The translations under genes and the position numbers were made by a program. Source: Streptomyces sp. Act143 (lineage in GTDB: Bacteria > Actinomycetota > Actinomycetes > Streptomycetales > Streptomycetaceae). From it: a DNA stretch of 64,000 bases. Below, in pieces: positions 1 through 8,720 of the stretch. Every line of letters begins with the position of its first letter. The first letter of the stretch is position 1. The notes beneath the pieces are model-generated. The model worked only from the letters and a program-made list of their open reading frames with translations. It did no database searches and had not been told where the DNA came from. The DNA is taken from the NCBI RefSeq assembly GCF_003143935.1, contig NZ_QFRX01000001.1:8395507-8459506 (forward strand), in the 5' to 3' direction.

Positions 1-399
1 GCGGTGAACGATGAGCCCGGGCTTGAGCACGAGGGTGTGCGGGATCATCGGGTCGTGCTCCGGGTCGGTGTACTCCTGGATGTCGAGATCGCGCTGGACG
101 ATCCGCCCGGGATCCGACAGGAAGGGCCAGAAGGCTCCCACCGAGGCGCGGAACTCCTGGAGGGTGTGGTGTTCGTCGGTGGCGATCGTCGCGATCTGCG
201 TGTAGGCGACGGCGATCTTCGTCTGGAACGACGCGAGATCCTGGTGCTGCTGGTGCTCCTTCGGGCAGTAGTGGCCGCGGGCCAGGGTGAGGATCATCGG
301 GTCCTCGCCCTGAAGCTCGCTGAGCCGCCTCAGGACGCCGGTGTGGTCGGGCAGCTCGTAGTCGGGAAACGTGGCACCGGGAACGATGTCGGAGCGCAT
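1..399 (-). CDS. Peroxiredoxin-like (redoxin fold) protein, C-terminus outside window
   Basis: The gene is read leftward from an ATG at 399 and is still open at base 1, so only 133 residues are visible. The N-terminus (MRSDIVPGATFPDYELPDHTG) is the usual AhpC/TSA opening. It is followed by LTLARGHYCPKEHQQH, in which Cys45 sits where the peroxidatic cysteine of redoxin-domain proteins lies. The family reduces peroxides or acts as a thiol redox protein in the cytoplasm; which of the two applies cannot be told here. An AAAGG sequence 6 nt upstream supports the start. It is transcribed divergently from the SDR at 991 across an intergenic region carrying a 23-bp direct repeat. Confidence 0.75.
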   Translation of the reverse strand, partial: MRSDIVPGATFPDYELPDHTGVLRRLSELQGEDPMILTLARGHYCPKEHQQHQDLASFQTKIAVAYTQIATIATDEHHTLQEFRASVGAFWPFLSDPGRIVQRDLDIQEYTDPEHDPMIPHTLVLKPGLIVHR

Positions 400-990
400 G
401 GCATGCCTTTCGCGGTCGGCGAGGAACGGAGCGGCAACACCTGCTGGGACGTGCCCGGCCGGTCGGCCGGGCGTGAAGGACCTGGACGGCACCCTCGGCC
501 GGGTCACGGCAGGGCGAGCACGCCCGGGCCACGCTCGCGCGGTCACGTCGCACGAGTCGACGGGCGACCTGTCGCTACGGCGCCGCCGGCTCGCTGTCTC
601 TCGCCATCGGTACGAAGTCGTGGTTTCTCGCGATCGGTACGAAGTCGTTCAACAGTCTGTGCTCCGCACCCGGCGCTCGCACCCGTGGGCCACCCCGGTC
701 GGCACACGGGCGCACACATGTCGAGCGCGGGCTGCGCGCACCCGGGGTGCCCGGATGCGGCCCAGGGACGGCACGGAGGTATCCCGCCCCAGGCTGCCGC
801 GAACATGATCCATCTCGCTGGACCCGGTGGCTTTGCGGGACAATCCTGCACAACTGCTGCAGAGCGCTCACTTGATCCGCACCACGCCGGTGGCAAGCCC
901 TTCTGACCGGTGCTGATGCGAGGCCCGCCGCACACCTACACCGACGGCCGGCTCCGCACGCGGTGAGCACGGCGGACGGAGGAAGACGAC
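400..990. other. Intergenic region between divergent redoxin and SDR genes
   Basis: This is about 590 bases with no convincing gene. Several long open frames run through it on both strands, but none has a ribosome binding site with a recognisable product. The one structured element is the direct repeat at 599-648. The SDR ribosome binding site (GGAGGAAG) lies at its right end. Confidence 0.6.
599..648. repeat. Pair of 23-bp direct repeats, possible operator
   Basis: Two copies of a 23-bp element (599-621 and 626-648) share the core ATCGGTACGAAGTCGT and differ at one base. They start 27 bp apart, about 2.5 helical turns. The pair lies roughly 200 bp upstream of the redoxin start and 340 bp upstream of the SDR start. 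The arrangement would suit a regulator that binds direct repeats, but no cognate protein is identified. Confidence 0.6.
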
Positions 991-1755
991 ATGACCGGAC
1001 GGCTCCACGGCACGGTGGCACTGGTCACCGGCGCCAGCAGCGGCATCGGCGAGGCCACCGCCCGCAGCCTCAGCGAGCAGGGCGCGACGGTCGCCCTGCT
1101 CGCACGACGCCGCGAGAGGCTGACGAGCCTGGCGGAGAAGATCCGCGCCGCCGGCGGCACTGCCCTCGTCGTAGCGGCCGACATCACCGACCAGCCCCAG
1201 GCCGCGGCCGCCGTCGACCAGGTGGTGGCCGAACTCGGCCGCCTGGACACGCTGGTGAACAACGCCGGTTTCATGGGGCTCGGGCCGGTGCTGAACGCTC
1301 CGCTCCAGGAGTGGGAGCGCATGCTGGAGGTCAACGTCCAGGGCCTGCTGTACGTCACCCACGCCGCCCTGGCGCATCTGGTGCGGGCCGCGCAGGACTC
1401 CACGCGGCAGGTGGCGGACCTGGTCAACATCAGCTCCACCGCGGGGCGGGTCGCCCGGCGCGGAACGGCCGTCTACAACCTCACGAAGTTCGGGATCAAC
1501 GGATTCGCCGAGGCGCTGCGGCAGGAGGTCCTGGCCAAACACGTGCGTGTGAGCGTGGTGGAGCCCGGCGCGGTCGACACCGAGCTGAGTTCGCACCTGC
1601 GGGACGGCGTACGGCAGTCGATCGAACGGCAGGTGCGGGGTCTGGAGCTGCTGCGGCCCGAGGACATCGCCGACGCGGTGACGTACATCGTCACACGGGA
1701 CCGGCGGGTGGCCGTCAACGAGATCCTCGTACGTGCCGCTGACCAGACCTGGTAG
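991..1755 (+). CDS. SDR family NAD(P)-dependent oxidoreductase (copy 1)
   Basis: This 254-residue protein is a classical short-chain dehydrogenase. The cofactor motif TGASSGIG is at residues 13-20, NNAG at 90-93, the catalytic Ser in NISSTAG near 148, and YNLTK gives Tyr162 and Lys166. It should be a soluble NAD(P)H-dependent alcohol/ketone oxidoreductase with unknown substrate. The ATG at 991 follows GGAGGAAG at 7 nt. The C-terminus (VNEILVRAADQTW) is nearly identical to that of the SDR at 29364, and the SDR at 15206 belongs to the same clade, so this is one of three paralogues in 30 kb. Confidence 0.93.
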   Translation: MTGRLHGTVALVTGASSGIGEATARSLSEQGATVALLARRRERLTSLAEKIRAAGGTALVVAADITDQPQAAAAVDQVVAELGRLDTLVNNAGFMGLGPVLNAPLQEWERMLEVNVQGLLYVTHAALAHLVRAAQDSTRQVADLVNISSTAGRVARRGTAVYNLTKFGINGFAEALRQEVLAKHVRVSVVEPGAVDTELSSHLRDGVRQSIERQVRGLELLRPEDIADAVTYIVTRDRRVAVNEILVRAADQTW

Positions 1756-1940
1756 CGGCGGTCGGCGCCGTCCGGCGGCCAGTGACACGTTGCAGCGGAC
1801 GGATGACAGGTGCCACGGGCCGGGAGGACCAGGGTGTCTCACGGGGGCGATCGTGGTGCTTTTCCGTAAAGGTGGTCCGAGGAAGTGCTTCTGCGACATG
1901 GGCAGAGGCCGCCTACCCTGAACAGCGGGAGTGATCGAAG

Positions 1941-2636
1941 ATGGCGAAGATCCTGTTCGTGATGACGGGGGCGTCGTACTGGGTTCTCAACGACGGCACC
2001 AGGTACGCGACGGGTTACTGGGCCGAGGAGTTCGCGGCCCCGTACAAGGCGTTCACCGAAGCCGGTCACGAGGTCGTGGTCGCCACGCCCAACGGCGTGA
2101 CACCGACCGTCGACATGATGAGCCTTCGTCCCTCGATGGCCGGTGGCGAGCAGGTGGCTCTCGACCTGGAGGCCGTCATCCGCTCCGCGGAGGTGATGCG
2201 CAGGCCGCTCCAGCTGTCGGACGTCCGGCTGGAGGACTACGACGCGGTGTACCTGCCCGGCGGACACGGTCCGATGTCGGACCTGTGGCTGGACGCCGAC
2301 GCGGGCCGCATCCTGACGGCGCAGCTCGCCTCCGGGAAGCCGCTGGCGATCGTGTGTCACGCGCCCGCCGCGATCCTGTCCACCAGGATCCACGGCGAGT
2401 CGCCCTTCAAGGGCTACCGGATCACCGCCTTCACCAACGAGGAGGAAGAGGCGGTCGGGCTGGCGTCGAAGGCGCCGTGGCTGCTGGAGACGGAGCTGAA
2501 GGAGAAGATCGGCGTCGAGTTCAGCGGGGGCGGGCTGTGGCAGCCGTACATGGTGGAGGACCGCAACCTGATCACCGGGCAGAACCCGGCGTCCGCCGCG
2601 GTCGTCGCGGAACGGCTGCTGAAGGTGCTGGTGTAG
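1941..2636 (+). CDS. DJ-1/PfpI-type glutamine amidotransferase-like protein
   Basis: This 231-residue protein has the class I glutamine amidotransferase-like fold. The nucleophile elbow reads AIVCHAPAA, giving Cys139 and His140, and YLPGGHGPM (104-112) supplies the upstream acidic/glycine loop. Relatives include Hsp31-type chaperones/glyoxalase III and PfpI-type proteins that act on glyoxals or oxidised proteins; the exact activity is not assignable. The ATG at 1941 gives the family N-terminus MAKILFVMTGA. It lies about 185 nt downstream of the SDR on the same strand and could be co-expressed. Confidence 0.88.
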   Translation: MAKILFVMTGASYWVLNDGTRYATGYWAEEFAAPYKAFTEAGHEVVVATPNGVTPTVDMMSLRPSMAGGEQVALDLEAVIRSAEVMRRPLQLSDVRLEDYDAVYLPGGHGPMSDLWLDADAGRILTAQLASGKPLAIVCHAPAAILSTRIHGESPFKGYRITAFTNEEEEAVGLASKAPWLLETELKEKIGVEFSGGGLWQPYMVEDRNLITGQNPASAAVVAERLLKVLV

Positions 2637-2851
2637 CCGCGGCCGCCCGGACGGAGCGACGACCGGCAGGTCTCCCCACGGTTTCGAGGGCCTCGTGCGC
2701 TGTCCGGCGTATCGGTGCGGCGTCCCAGGCCCTCCTCCGCCCGACCGGTGGGTGACGTGCCCAGGCCGAGCCCGTCGCACTGACAGCAGACACCAGGCCG
2801 CGCTCGTTTGCGTGGCGCCGGCATTCGGATACGCACACAGGATGGTGGGCC

Positions 2852-3463
2852 ATGGACATGAAGCTCGAAGTCGTCGTGGTACCGGTCTCGGACGTGGACC
2901 GGGCCAGGGACTTCTACACCAGGCTGGGCTGGCGGCTCGACGCGGACCTCGCCACCGACGAGAAGTTCCGCGTGGTGCAGGTGACGCCGCCGGGCTCCCC
3001 GGCGTCGGTGATCTTCGGCAGCTCGGTCACCGATCAGGCACCGGGCTCCGCCCAGGGGCTGCATCTGATCGTGAGCGACATCAACGCCGCACACGACGAG
3101 CTCAAGCGCCTCGGCGCCGAACCGAGCGAGGTCTTCCACGACGAGGGCGGCGTCTTCCACCACGCCGGGACCGAGGCGCGCGTGCCGGGCCCGCACCCGC
3201 AGCGCAACAGCTACGGCTCGTTCCTGTCGTTCAGCGACCCGGACGGCAACGGCTGGGTCCTGCAGGAGATCACCACCCGGCTCCCGGGACGCCTGGACAC
3301 CGAGGCCACGACCTTCTCCTCGGTCGGCGACCTGGCGGACGCCCTGCGCCGCGCCGCAGCCGCGGAGGGCGGCGCGGCAGGCACCGCGAACGACCAGGAC
3401 TGGCCGGAGCGGTACGCGCGGTTCCTGGCCGGCGAACAGGCCGGCACCGAACTGCCCGCATAG
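2852..3463 (+). CDS. VOC family (glyoxalase/bleomycin-resistance fold) protein
   Basis: The 203-residue protein opens MDMKLEVVVVPVSDVDRARDFY, typical of the vicinal oxygen chelate fold, and closes the module with FSDPDGNGWVLQEITTRLPG. A 60-residue C-terminal extension contains a second short conserved stretch (DWPERYARFLAGEQAG) seen in some Streptomyces VOC proteins. Members bind a metal and act as dioxygenases, isomerases or drug-binding proteins; no substrate can be named. The gene follows the DJ-1 gene on the same strand and ends convergent with the LAL gene at 3563. Confidence 0.85.
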   Translation: MDMKLEVVVVPVSDVDRARDFYTRLGWRLDADLATDEKFRVVQVTPPGSPASVIFGSSVTDQAPGSAQGLHLIVSDINAAHDELKRLGAEPSEVFHDEGGVFHHAGTEARVPGPHPQRNSYGSFLSFSDPDGNGWVLQEITTRLPGRLDTEATTFSSVGDLADALRRAAAAEGGAAGTANDQDWPERYARFLAGEQAGTELPA

Positions 3464-3514
3464 GCACGCCGCGCCCCGGCCGGGTGCCGGCACCGGACCC
3501 CCGCGAGCGCGAGC

Positions 3515-3540
3515 CCCCCGCGTGCGCGCCGCAGCGGGGG
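3515..3540. terminator. Weak GC hairpin between convergent genes
   Basis: CCCCCGC at 3515-3521 pairs with GCGGGGG at 3534-3540 across a 12-nt loop, between the VOC stop and the LAL stop. There is no T-tract, so this is only a candidate bidirectional terminator. Confidence 0.35.
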
Positions 3541-3562
3541 CCCGGTGCTTCGACTATTTCAG

Positions 3563-6367
3563 TTACTTCAGTGTTGACTCGTACTCGCTGAGCGGCAGGG
3601 CGTCACGCAACTGCCGCCGCGAGGTGATCGACAGCTTGGCGAAGACCTTCCGCAGGTGCCACTCGACCGTGCGGGGGCTCAGGAACAGCCGGGCCGCGAC
3701 CTCCGAGTTGGAGAAGCCGTCACGCGCGAGCACCGCGATCTGTCTCTCCTGTGGCGTCAGTTCGTCACTCGACGCCGCAGCGGTCTTGGCCCGGCGTACG
3801 GACTCACCCGAGGCGAGCAGCTCCCGGCGGGCCCGCTCGGCGAACGCCTCCATCCCGATGGAGACGAACATCTCGTACGCCGTGTGCAGTTGTTCCCGCG
3901 CCTCGGACCGGCGCCGCATGCGCCGCAGCCACTCCCCGTACAGCAGGTGCGCACGCGCCAGTTCGGGGCGCAACTGCGTCCTGGCGAACCGCTCGATGGC
4001 CTCGCGGTAGAGGTCGTCGGCGAGCTGGTCGTCGCTCAGCAGCGCCCGGGAGCGGGCGAGGATGCCCTGCGCCCAGTCGGTGTCGCACATTCCGGCCGCG
4101 TCCATCAGCCCCTGGAACGCGTCCTGGGCTGCCGTCTCCTGTCCGACGCGCACCGCCGCTTCGACGAGTTCGGGCAGCACCCACATCGCGACGAACACCT
4201 GGGCGATCCGCGTGCTGGCCTGCGCCGCCGGGAGCGCCTCCTCGTACCGGCCGAGGCCGTTGTAGAGGATCGCCGCGGCCCAGTGCGCGCAGGTGACCGC
4301 GTTCAACTGGCCGTCCGCGGTGGCCCATTCGATGGTGTCGTCGATCAGCTCCGACGCCTCGGCCGGCCTGCCCCGCACGGCCGCCAGGAGGAGCTTGGTG
4401 TGCTGCGCCATGGGCATGCCCGTCGCCGCGGAGACGGTCTCGGATTCGGCGACGATCTCGTCCGCTGTGCTGAGGTCGCCCGCCAGCACGGTGGAGATCC
4501 CCAGGGACGCGAGGTAGATGGGCAGTTCGGTGAGGGCGCCGGCGGCCCGTACCACCTCGACCGCTCTGGCGTAGGTCTCGTGCATGACCCGGTCGTCCCA
4601 GATCGCGCAGCTGACACCGCAGGTCGCCCAGCCCCAGGCCAGGAGCTCCTGCACGGGGTAGTCGACGAGCGCCTCCATCGCCCTGCGGAACGTGGAAAGC
4701 GCGGCTTTGTGGCCGTCGGTGACGAGGAGTGCGTAGCCCTCCAGCACGAGATCGAGGGTGCTCGGGCCGCCCTCCGGCGGGGGGAGCTCCCGGATCGCCC
4801 GGGAGACCGCCTTGAGGGTGTGCTCGTCCGAGGCGGCGAAGGTCGCGGTGGCCCAGGCCAGGAGGTAGGTCTCCCGGGCCATCTTCATGTCGAACTGCTC
4901 CAGGCGCTTGGCCGCCTTCAGCAGCATCGGCGGGGCCTGGTCGTTGAAGCCGGCCGCGAAGGTGATGTGGCTGCGCAGCAGATAGGCCCGTGCGCGCTGG
5001 AAGTCGTCCTGGGCGTCCTGCTCGACGATGCCGACGAGCTCCCGCGCGGCGTCCAGGTCGCCGGCCCGGAAGCTGGCGTTCGCCGCCGCCAGGGCGCGTT
5101 CGGCACGCTGCACGGTGTCCACGGTGAGGGCCGCCGATCGCCGCAGGAAGGCCGCGGCGGCGGCCGGCCCGCCGCGGGCCTGCGCGCGGTCGGCGGACCG
5201 TTCCAGTTCCGCGGCGACGGCCTCGTCGGGTGCGGCGGCCGCGGACGCCAGGTGCCAGGCGCGGCGGTCCGGGTCGGTCCCGGCGTCGGTGGCCTCCGCC
5301 AGCGCCTTGTGCACCGCGCGGCGGTCGTCCGCCTTCGCCGAGCGGTACACCGCCGAGCGCACCAGCGGATGACGGAAGATCACACGTGTGCCGAACGTCA
5401 GCAGCCCGTCCGTGCCGTTCACCAGGGCGGTCTCCGGCCTGGCACCGAGCTCGCTGGCGGCCTGCCAGACCAGGGCGGGATCTCCGGTCGGCTCCGCCGC
5501 GGCGACCAGCAGCAGCAGCCGGGTCTGCTCGGGCAGCTCGGCGATCCGGGCGAGGAAGCTCTCCTCGATGCGGGCCGGCAGCAGGTCGGCGTGGACCAGG
5601 CCGAAGCCGCCCGCCAGCTGAGTCACCGTCAACCTGCTGGGCAGCTCCAGCAGGGCCAGGGGATTACCCCTGGTTTCAGCCACGAACCGGTCACGGATGC
5701 GCTGGTCGAGCCGGACCCGTGTCACCGAGTCGAGCAGCGCGTGCGCGTCGGCTTCCTGCAACCCCTCGACCAGCAGGTCGGGCAGTCCCAGCAGCTCCTG
5801 CGGCCGTTCGCGGGCACCGAAGATCAAGCCGACCGACTCGGCCTGCGAACGGCGGGCGACGAAGCCGAGCACCTGCGCGGAGACCCGGTCCATCCACTGC
5901 GCGTCGTCGACGAAGCACAGCAGAGGGCGCTCCTGCGTGGCCTCCGACAGCAGGCTCAGGACTCCCAGTCCGACGAGAAAACGTTCCGGCGGCGGTCCCG
6001 CTCGCATTCCGAATACGGTTTCGAGTGCATCGCGCTGCGGGGCGGGCAGGTATTTCGTCCGGTCCAGCAGCGGCGAACAGAAATGATGCAGCGTGGCGAA
6101 AGGAAGCTCCATCTCGGATTCCACGCCGACCGTGCGCAGGACCTGCATATTCGTCGCCGACTGCTCCGCATATTCCAGCAGCGTCGACTTGCCCACCCCC
6201 GGCGGGCCGTGCACCACCAGCACATGACTCTCGCCGCCGCGCACATCCGCGATCACCTGGTCGAGACGGGCACATTCCGGTCCGCGTCCGAGCGGTCCGG
6301 TTCTTTCCCCGTTCCCCTGACCGTTTCCCGGATGCGTCACGGCCCCCCACCCCCATCGCAAGCGCAT
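3563..6367 (-). CDS. Large LuxR family (LAL) transcriptional regulator, LAL-1
   Basis: About 934 residues. Walker A GPPGVGKS is at roughly 54-61 and a Walker B strand reads LLCFVDDAQWMD. A long alpha-helical central region resembles TPR/MalT-type sensor domains. The C-terminal LuxR helix-turn-helix contains LTPQERQIAVLARDGFSNSE and SPRTVEWHLRKVFAKL. LALs are ATP-dependent activators, often pathway-specific for secondary metabolism. I chose the ATG at 6367; a GTG at 6340 is also possible because both have purine-rich leaders. It is divergent from the alcohol dehydrogenase at 6600, a plausible target across the 230-bp gap. Confidence 0.9.
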   Translation of the reverse strand: MRLRWGWGAVTHPGNGQGNGERTGPLGRGPECARLDQVIADVRGGESHVLVVHGPPGVGKSTLLEYAEQSATNMQVLRTVGVESEMELPFATLHHFCSPLLDRTKYLPAPQRDALETVFGMRAGPPPERFLVGLGVLSLLSEATQERPLLCFVDDAQWMDRVSAQVLGFVARRSQAESVGLIFGARERPQELLGLPDLLVEGLQEADAHALLDSVTRVRLDQRIRDRFVAETRGNPLALLELPSRLTVTQLAGGFGLVHADLLPARIEESFLARIAELPEQTRLLLLVAAAEPTGDPALVWQAASELGARPETALVNGTDGLLTFGTRVIFRHPLVRSAVYRSAKADDRRAVHKALAEATDAGTDPDRRAWHLASAAAAPDEAVAAELERSADRAQARGGPAAAAAFLRRSAALTVDTVQRAERALAAANASFRAGDLDAARELVGIVEQDAQDDFQRARAYLLRSHITFAAGFNDQAPPMLLKAAKRLEQFDMKMARETYLLAWATATFAASDEHTLKAVSRAIRELPPPEGGPSTLDLVLEGYALLVTDGHKAALSTFRRAMEALVDYPVQELLAWGWATCGVSCAIWDDRVMHETYARAVEVVRAAGALTELPIYLASLGISTVLAGDLSTADEIVAESETVSAATGMPMAQHTKLLLAAVRGRPAEASELIDDTIEWATADGQLNAVTCAHWAAAILYNGLGRYEEALPAAQASTRIAQVFVAMWVLPELVEAAVRVGQETAAQDAFQGLMDAAGMCDTDWAQGILARSRALLSDDQLADDLYREAIERFARTQLRPELARAHLLYGEWLRRMRRRSEAREQLHTAYEMFVSIGMEAFAERARRELLASGESVRRAKTAAASSDELTPQERQIAVLARDGFSNSEVAARLFLSPRTVEWHLRKVFAKLSITSRRQLRDALPLSEYESTLK

Positions 6368-6599
6368 TCCACCTCGACACCGTACAACAGGGGCCGAGGC
6401 CCAGTGAATGGCTGGTTTTCGATGCCTTTTGCCAATATCGGCGCCAGACAGCGCGGACCTCTCCTCGTGTCCCGGCGGTCCCGAGCCTTTCCACATCAGC
6501 TCCGTGCAGGTCAAGTGGCCTTCGAAGTGCGCCCACGGACCACCGGTGCTGTGCTGTGCAGGCCAGAGAAACCTGCACGTCGACGGGAGAGGGATGCGG

Positions 6600-7625
6600 A
6601 TGAGCGAGACCTACCGCGCTGCCCAGATCGCCACCGCCGGAGGAGCGTTCGAGATCGTCGAACGCGACGTGCCCCGGCCGGGCCCAGGGCATGTGCGGAT
6701 ATCCATGGATGCCTGCGGGATCTGCCACAGTGACGCAGGCATGGTGAACGGGATCTTCCCCGGCCTTAGCTTCCCGCTGGTCGCGGGCCACGAGATCGCG
6801 GGCCGCATCGACGAGATCGGCGAGGGCGTCGTCGGGAACTGGAACGTGGGGGACCGGGTCGCGGTGGGCTGGTTCGGCGGCAGCTGCGGCCACTGCGAAC
6901 CGTGCCGGCAGGGCGACTTCATCGTCTGCGACAACCTGAAGGTGCCCGGCTGGGCCTACGACGGCGGGTACGCCGAGAGCGTCGTGGTGCCCGTGGATGC
7001 CCTGGCCCGGATTCCCGACGGGCTGTCGGCGACCGACGCGGCGCCACTGGCCTGCGCGGGTGTGACCATGTTCGACGGGTTGCGGCGCAGCCCCGCCCGC
7101 CCCGGCGATCTCGTGGCCATTCTCGGCATCGGCGGGCTGGGACACCTCGGCATCGCCTACGCGGTCGCCATGGGCTTCGAGACCGTGGCCATCGCCCGGG
7201 GTGAGGCGAAGGCGGACCTCGCCAAACACCTCGGCGCGCACCACTACGTCGACAGCACCGCCGCCACCCCCGTTGCCGAGGCGCTCCAGGCGCTCGGCGG
7301 TGCCAAGGTCGTCATGGCGACCGCGGCGAGCTCCGAGGCCATCACGGCCACCATCGACGGTATGACACCGCGCGGAGAGCTCGTCGCCATCGGCGCGACG
7401 TACGAACCGCTGGGCATCAATCCGCTGCAGTTGCTGCTGCGCGGCCGGGTCGTGCGAGGGCACCCGTCCGGCACGTCCAAGTCGGTGCAGGACACGATGG
7501 AGTTCAGCGCCCAGCACGGGATCACGCCGATGAACGAGGTCGTACCGCTGAGCGAGATCAACGAGGCGTACCAGAAGATGATGTCCGGTGCCGCACGGTT
7601 CCGGATGGTCGTCTCGCGTGAGTGA
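6600..7625 (+). CDS. Zinc-dependent NAD(P) alcohol dehydrogenase
   Basis: The 341-residue protein is a medium-chain dehydrogenase. Catalytic-zinc ligands are Cys42 (GICHSD) and His64-Glu65 (GHE). Structural-zinc cysteines are at 96, 99, 102 and 110, and the Rossmann motif is ILGIGGLGHLG. It should oxidise or reduce alcohols/aldehydes in the cytosol. GAGAGGG lies 6 nt before the ATG at 6600; an in-frame ATG at 6594 is less well placed. It is divergently arranged with LAL-1. Confidence 0.93.
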   Translation: MSETYRAAQIATAGGAFEIVERDVPRPGPGHVRISMDACGICHSDAGMVNGIFPGLSFPLVAGHEIAGRIDEIGEGVVGNWNVGDRVAVGWFGGSCGHCEPCRQGDFIVCDNLKVPGWAYDGGYAESVVVPVDALARIPDGLSATDAAPLACAGVTMFDGLRRSPARPGDLVAILGIGGLGHLGIAYAVAMGFETVAIARGEAKADLAKHLGAHHYVDSTAATPVAEALQALGGAKVVMATAASSEAITATIDGMTPRGELVAIGATYEPLGINPLQLLLRGRVVRGHPSGTSKSVQDTMEFSAQHGITPMNEVVPLSEINEAYQKMMSGAARFRMVVSRE

Positions 7626-7727
7626 GGCCCGTGCGCCGGCGGCCTGGGACGGCCCCCGTCGCGCGGGCCGCCGCGCCTGCCGACGGGGACTCCGCCGGAT
7701 CGCCGGCAGAACGTCGGCAGAACGCCG

Positions 7728-8198
7728 TCACTGCTCGTCGAGCAGCCTCGCCAGCACCAGGTCCCAGTCCATCCACTCGTGCTCCTTGCCCAGCGGGACC
7801 TCTTTCCAGGTCCGCTCCAGCCACGCGCGCACCGGCGGCACGGGGGCCTCCAGCAGGGCGACGGCGCCGAGGCCGCCGAGCTGGATGCGCATCCTCGGCT
7901 CGCCGTCGTCGTCGTTCGCGGACACACACAGGGGCCAGATACGTACGTCCCCGCGTCCCATGAGCGCGTGCATGCCTGCCGCGAGCAGGTTCCGGGCGAA
8001 CACCCACTCCCGGATGCTGTCCGCGTGCTCGGGAAAGTCCAGGCGCGCCGCCAGCGGGTCGTTGCGGTCGTAGGTCAGACGGGCCGGGAGGGGGAGCTTC
8101 TCGCCGGAGCGCAGCACCAGTTCAAGGAGGAGCCGCTGTTCCACGAGTACGGTTTCGTGCTGCCGGGCGTTGTCGCCGGCGGGCGGCCAGGCGGTCAT
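7728..8198 (-). CDS. SsgA-like sporulation/cell division protein
   Basis: This 156-residue protein has the SsgA-like (SALP) profile: LPLPARLTYDRNDPLAARLDF, then REWVFARNLLAAGM, and a C-terminal helix near LERTWKEVPLG. SALPs are actinomycete-specific and guide septum placement and spore-wall synthesis, SsgA/SsgB acting with FtsZ. Its ATG at 8198 overlaps the stop of the upstream whiB-like gene by 4 bp (ATGA), so the two are translationally coupled. It is not clearly orthologous to SsgA, B, C, D, E, F or G, so no symbol is given. Confidence 0.85.
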   Translation of the reverse strand: MTAWPPAGDNARQHETVLVEQRLLLELVLRSGEKLPLPARLTYDRNDPLAARLDFPEHADSIREWVFARNLLAAGMHALMGRGDVRIWPLCVSANDDDGEPRMRIQLGGLGAVALLEAPVPPVRAWLERTWKEVPLGKEHEWMDWDLVLARLLDEQ

Positions 8199-8500
8199 GA
8201 CGGCTCCAAGAGGGCGATCGACTTGTCGTTGTTCGGGTCACGGCTGTGCCCGGGAGTGCGGTCGCTCTCGGTCAGGCCGCCCCACACGCCGTAGTCCTGC
8301 TGTGTCGCGAGGGCGAAGCGGCCGCACGGGACGCGGACCGGACAGGCGTCGCAGACGGCGCGGGCCCGCGCCTCACGCCGGTGCCTGGCTTCGCCGCGCT
8401 CGTAGGGCGGAGAGAAGAAGACGGAGAGGTCCATGCCCCGGCAGGCGGCCTCCTGCTGCCAGTCCCACAGGTCGGTCAGGGGCTTCACACGCATTTTCAT
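8195..8500 (-). CDS. WhiB family iron-sulfur transcription factor
   Basis: This 101-residue Wbl protein has the four cluster-binding cysteines at 20, 50, 53 and 59 (CxxC followed by C six residues later), then the G[VI]WGG turn (GVWGGLTESD, about 71-80). Wbl proteins carry a [4Fe-4S] cluster and act with sigma factors in development, redox response and antibiotic resistance. A strong GGAGG lies 5 nt before the ATG at 8500. It heads a two-gene operon with the SsgA-like gene and is divergent from LAL-2. The C-terminal basic patch after GVWGG is short. Confidence 0.92.
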   Translation of the reverse strand: MKMRVKPLTDLWDWQQEAACRGMDLSVFFSPPYERGEARHRREARARAVCDACPVRVPCGRFALATQQDYGVWGGLTESDRTPGHSRDPNNDKSIALLEPS

Positions 8501-8720
8501 GAGACCTCCGGTATGTGCGCTCAGTGGCCTGCGGCCGCCCCGCGAGCGGCGTCATGCAGCGAGCATGCGTCCGGCGGCGGTGTCCTCGAATCGGCCATAT
8601 GACCGCATTGAGCCGGGGGACGGCTGCGGCAAGGACCCGCGCGGAACCCGGACGAGGCGTAGGCTTTTCGGATGTCCTCGAGCGGCCTTTCAGGGACCGC
8701 CGCGAAGCGGAGGAGATGCG

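Noticed and set aside
543..1021. Two overlapping minus-strand frames in the first intergenic region.
   Set aside because: No ribosome binding site, no recognisable domain, and they run into the SDR coding region.
3656..6733. A 1025-codon open frame antisense to LAL-1 (and similar long frames opposite LAL-2 to LAL-5).
   Set aside because: GC-rich codon bias keeps antisense frames open; the products are Arg/Gly/Pro-rich with no motifs, while the opposite strand encodes complete LAL domains.
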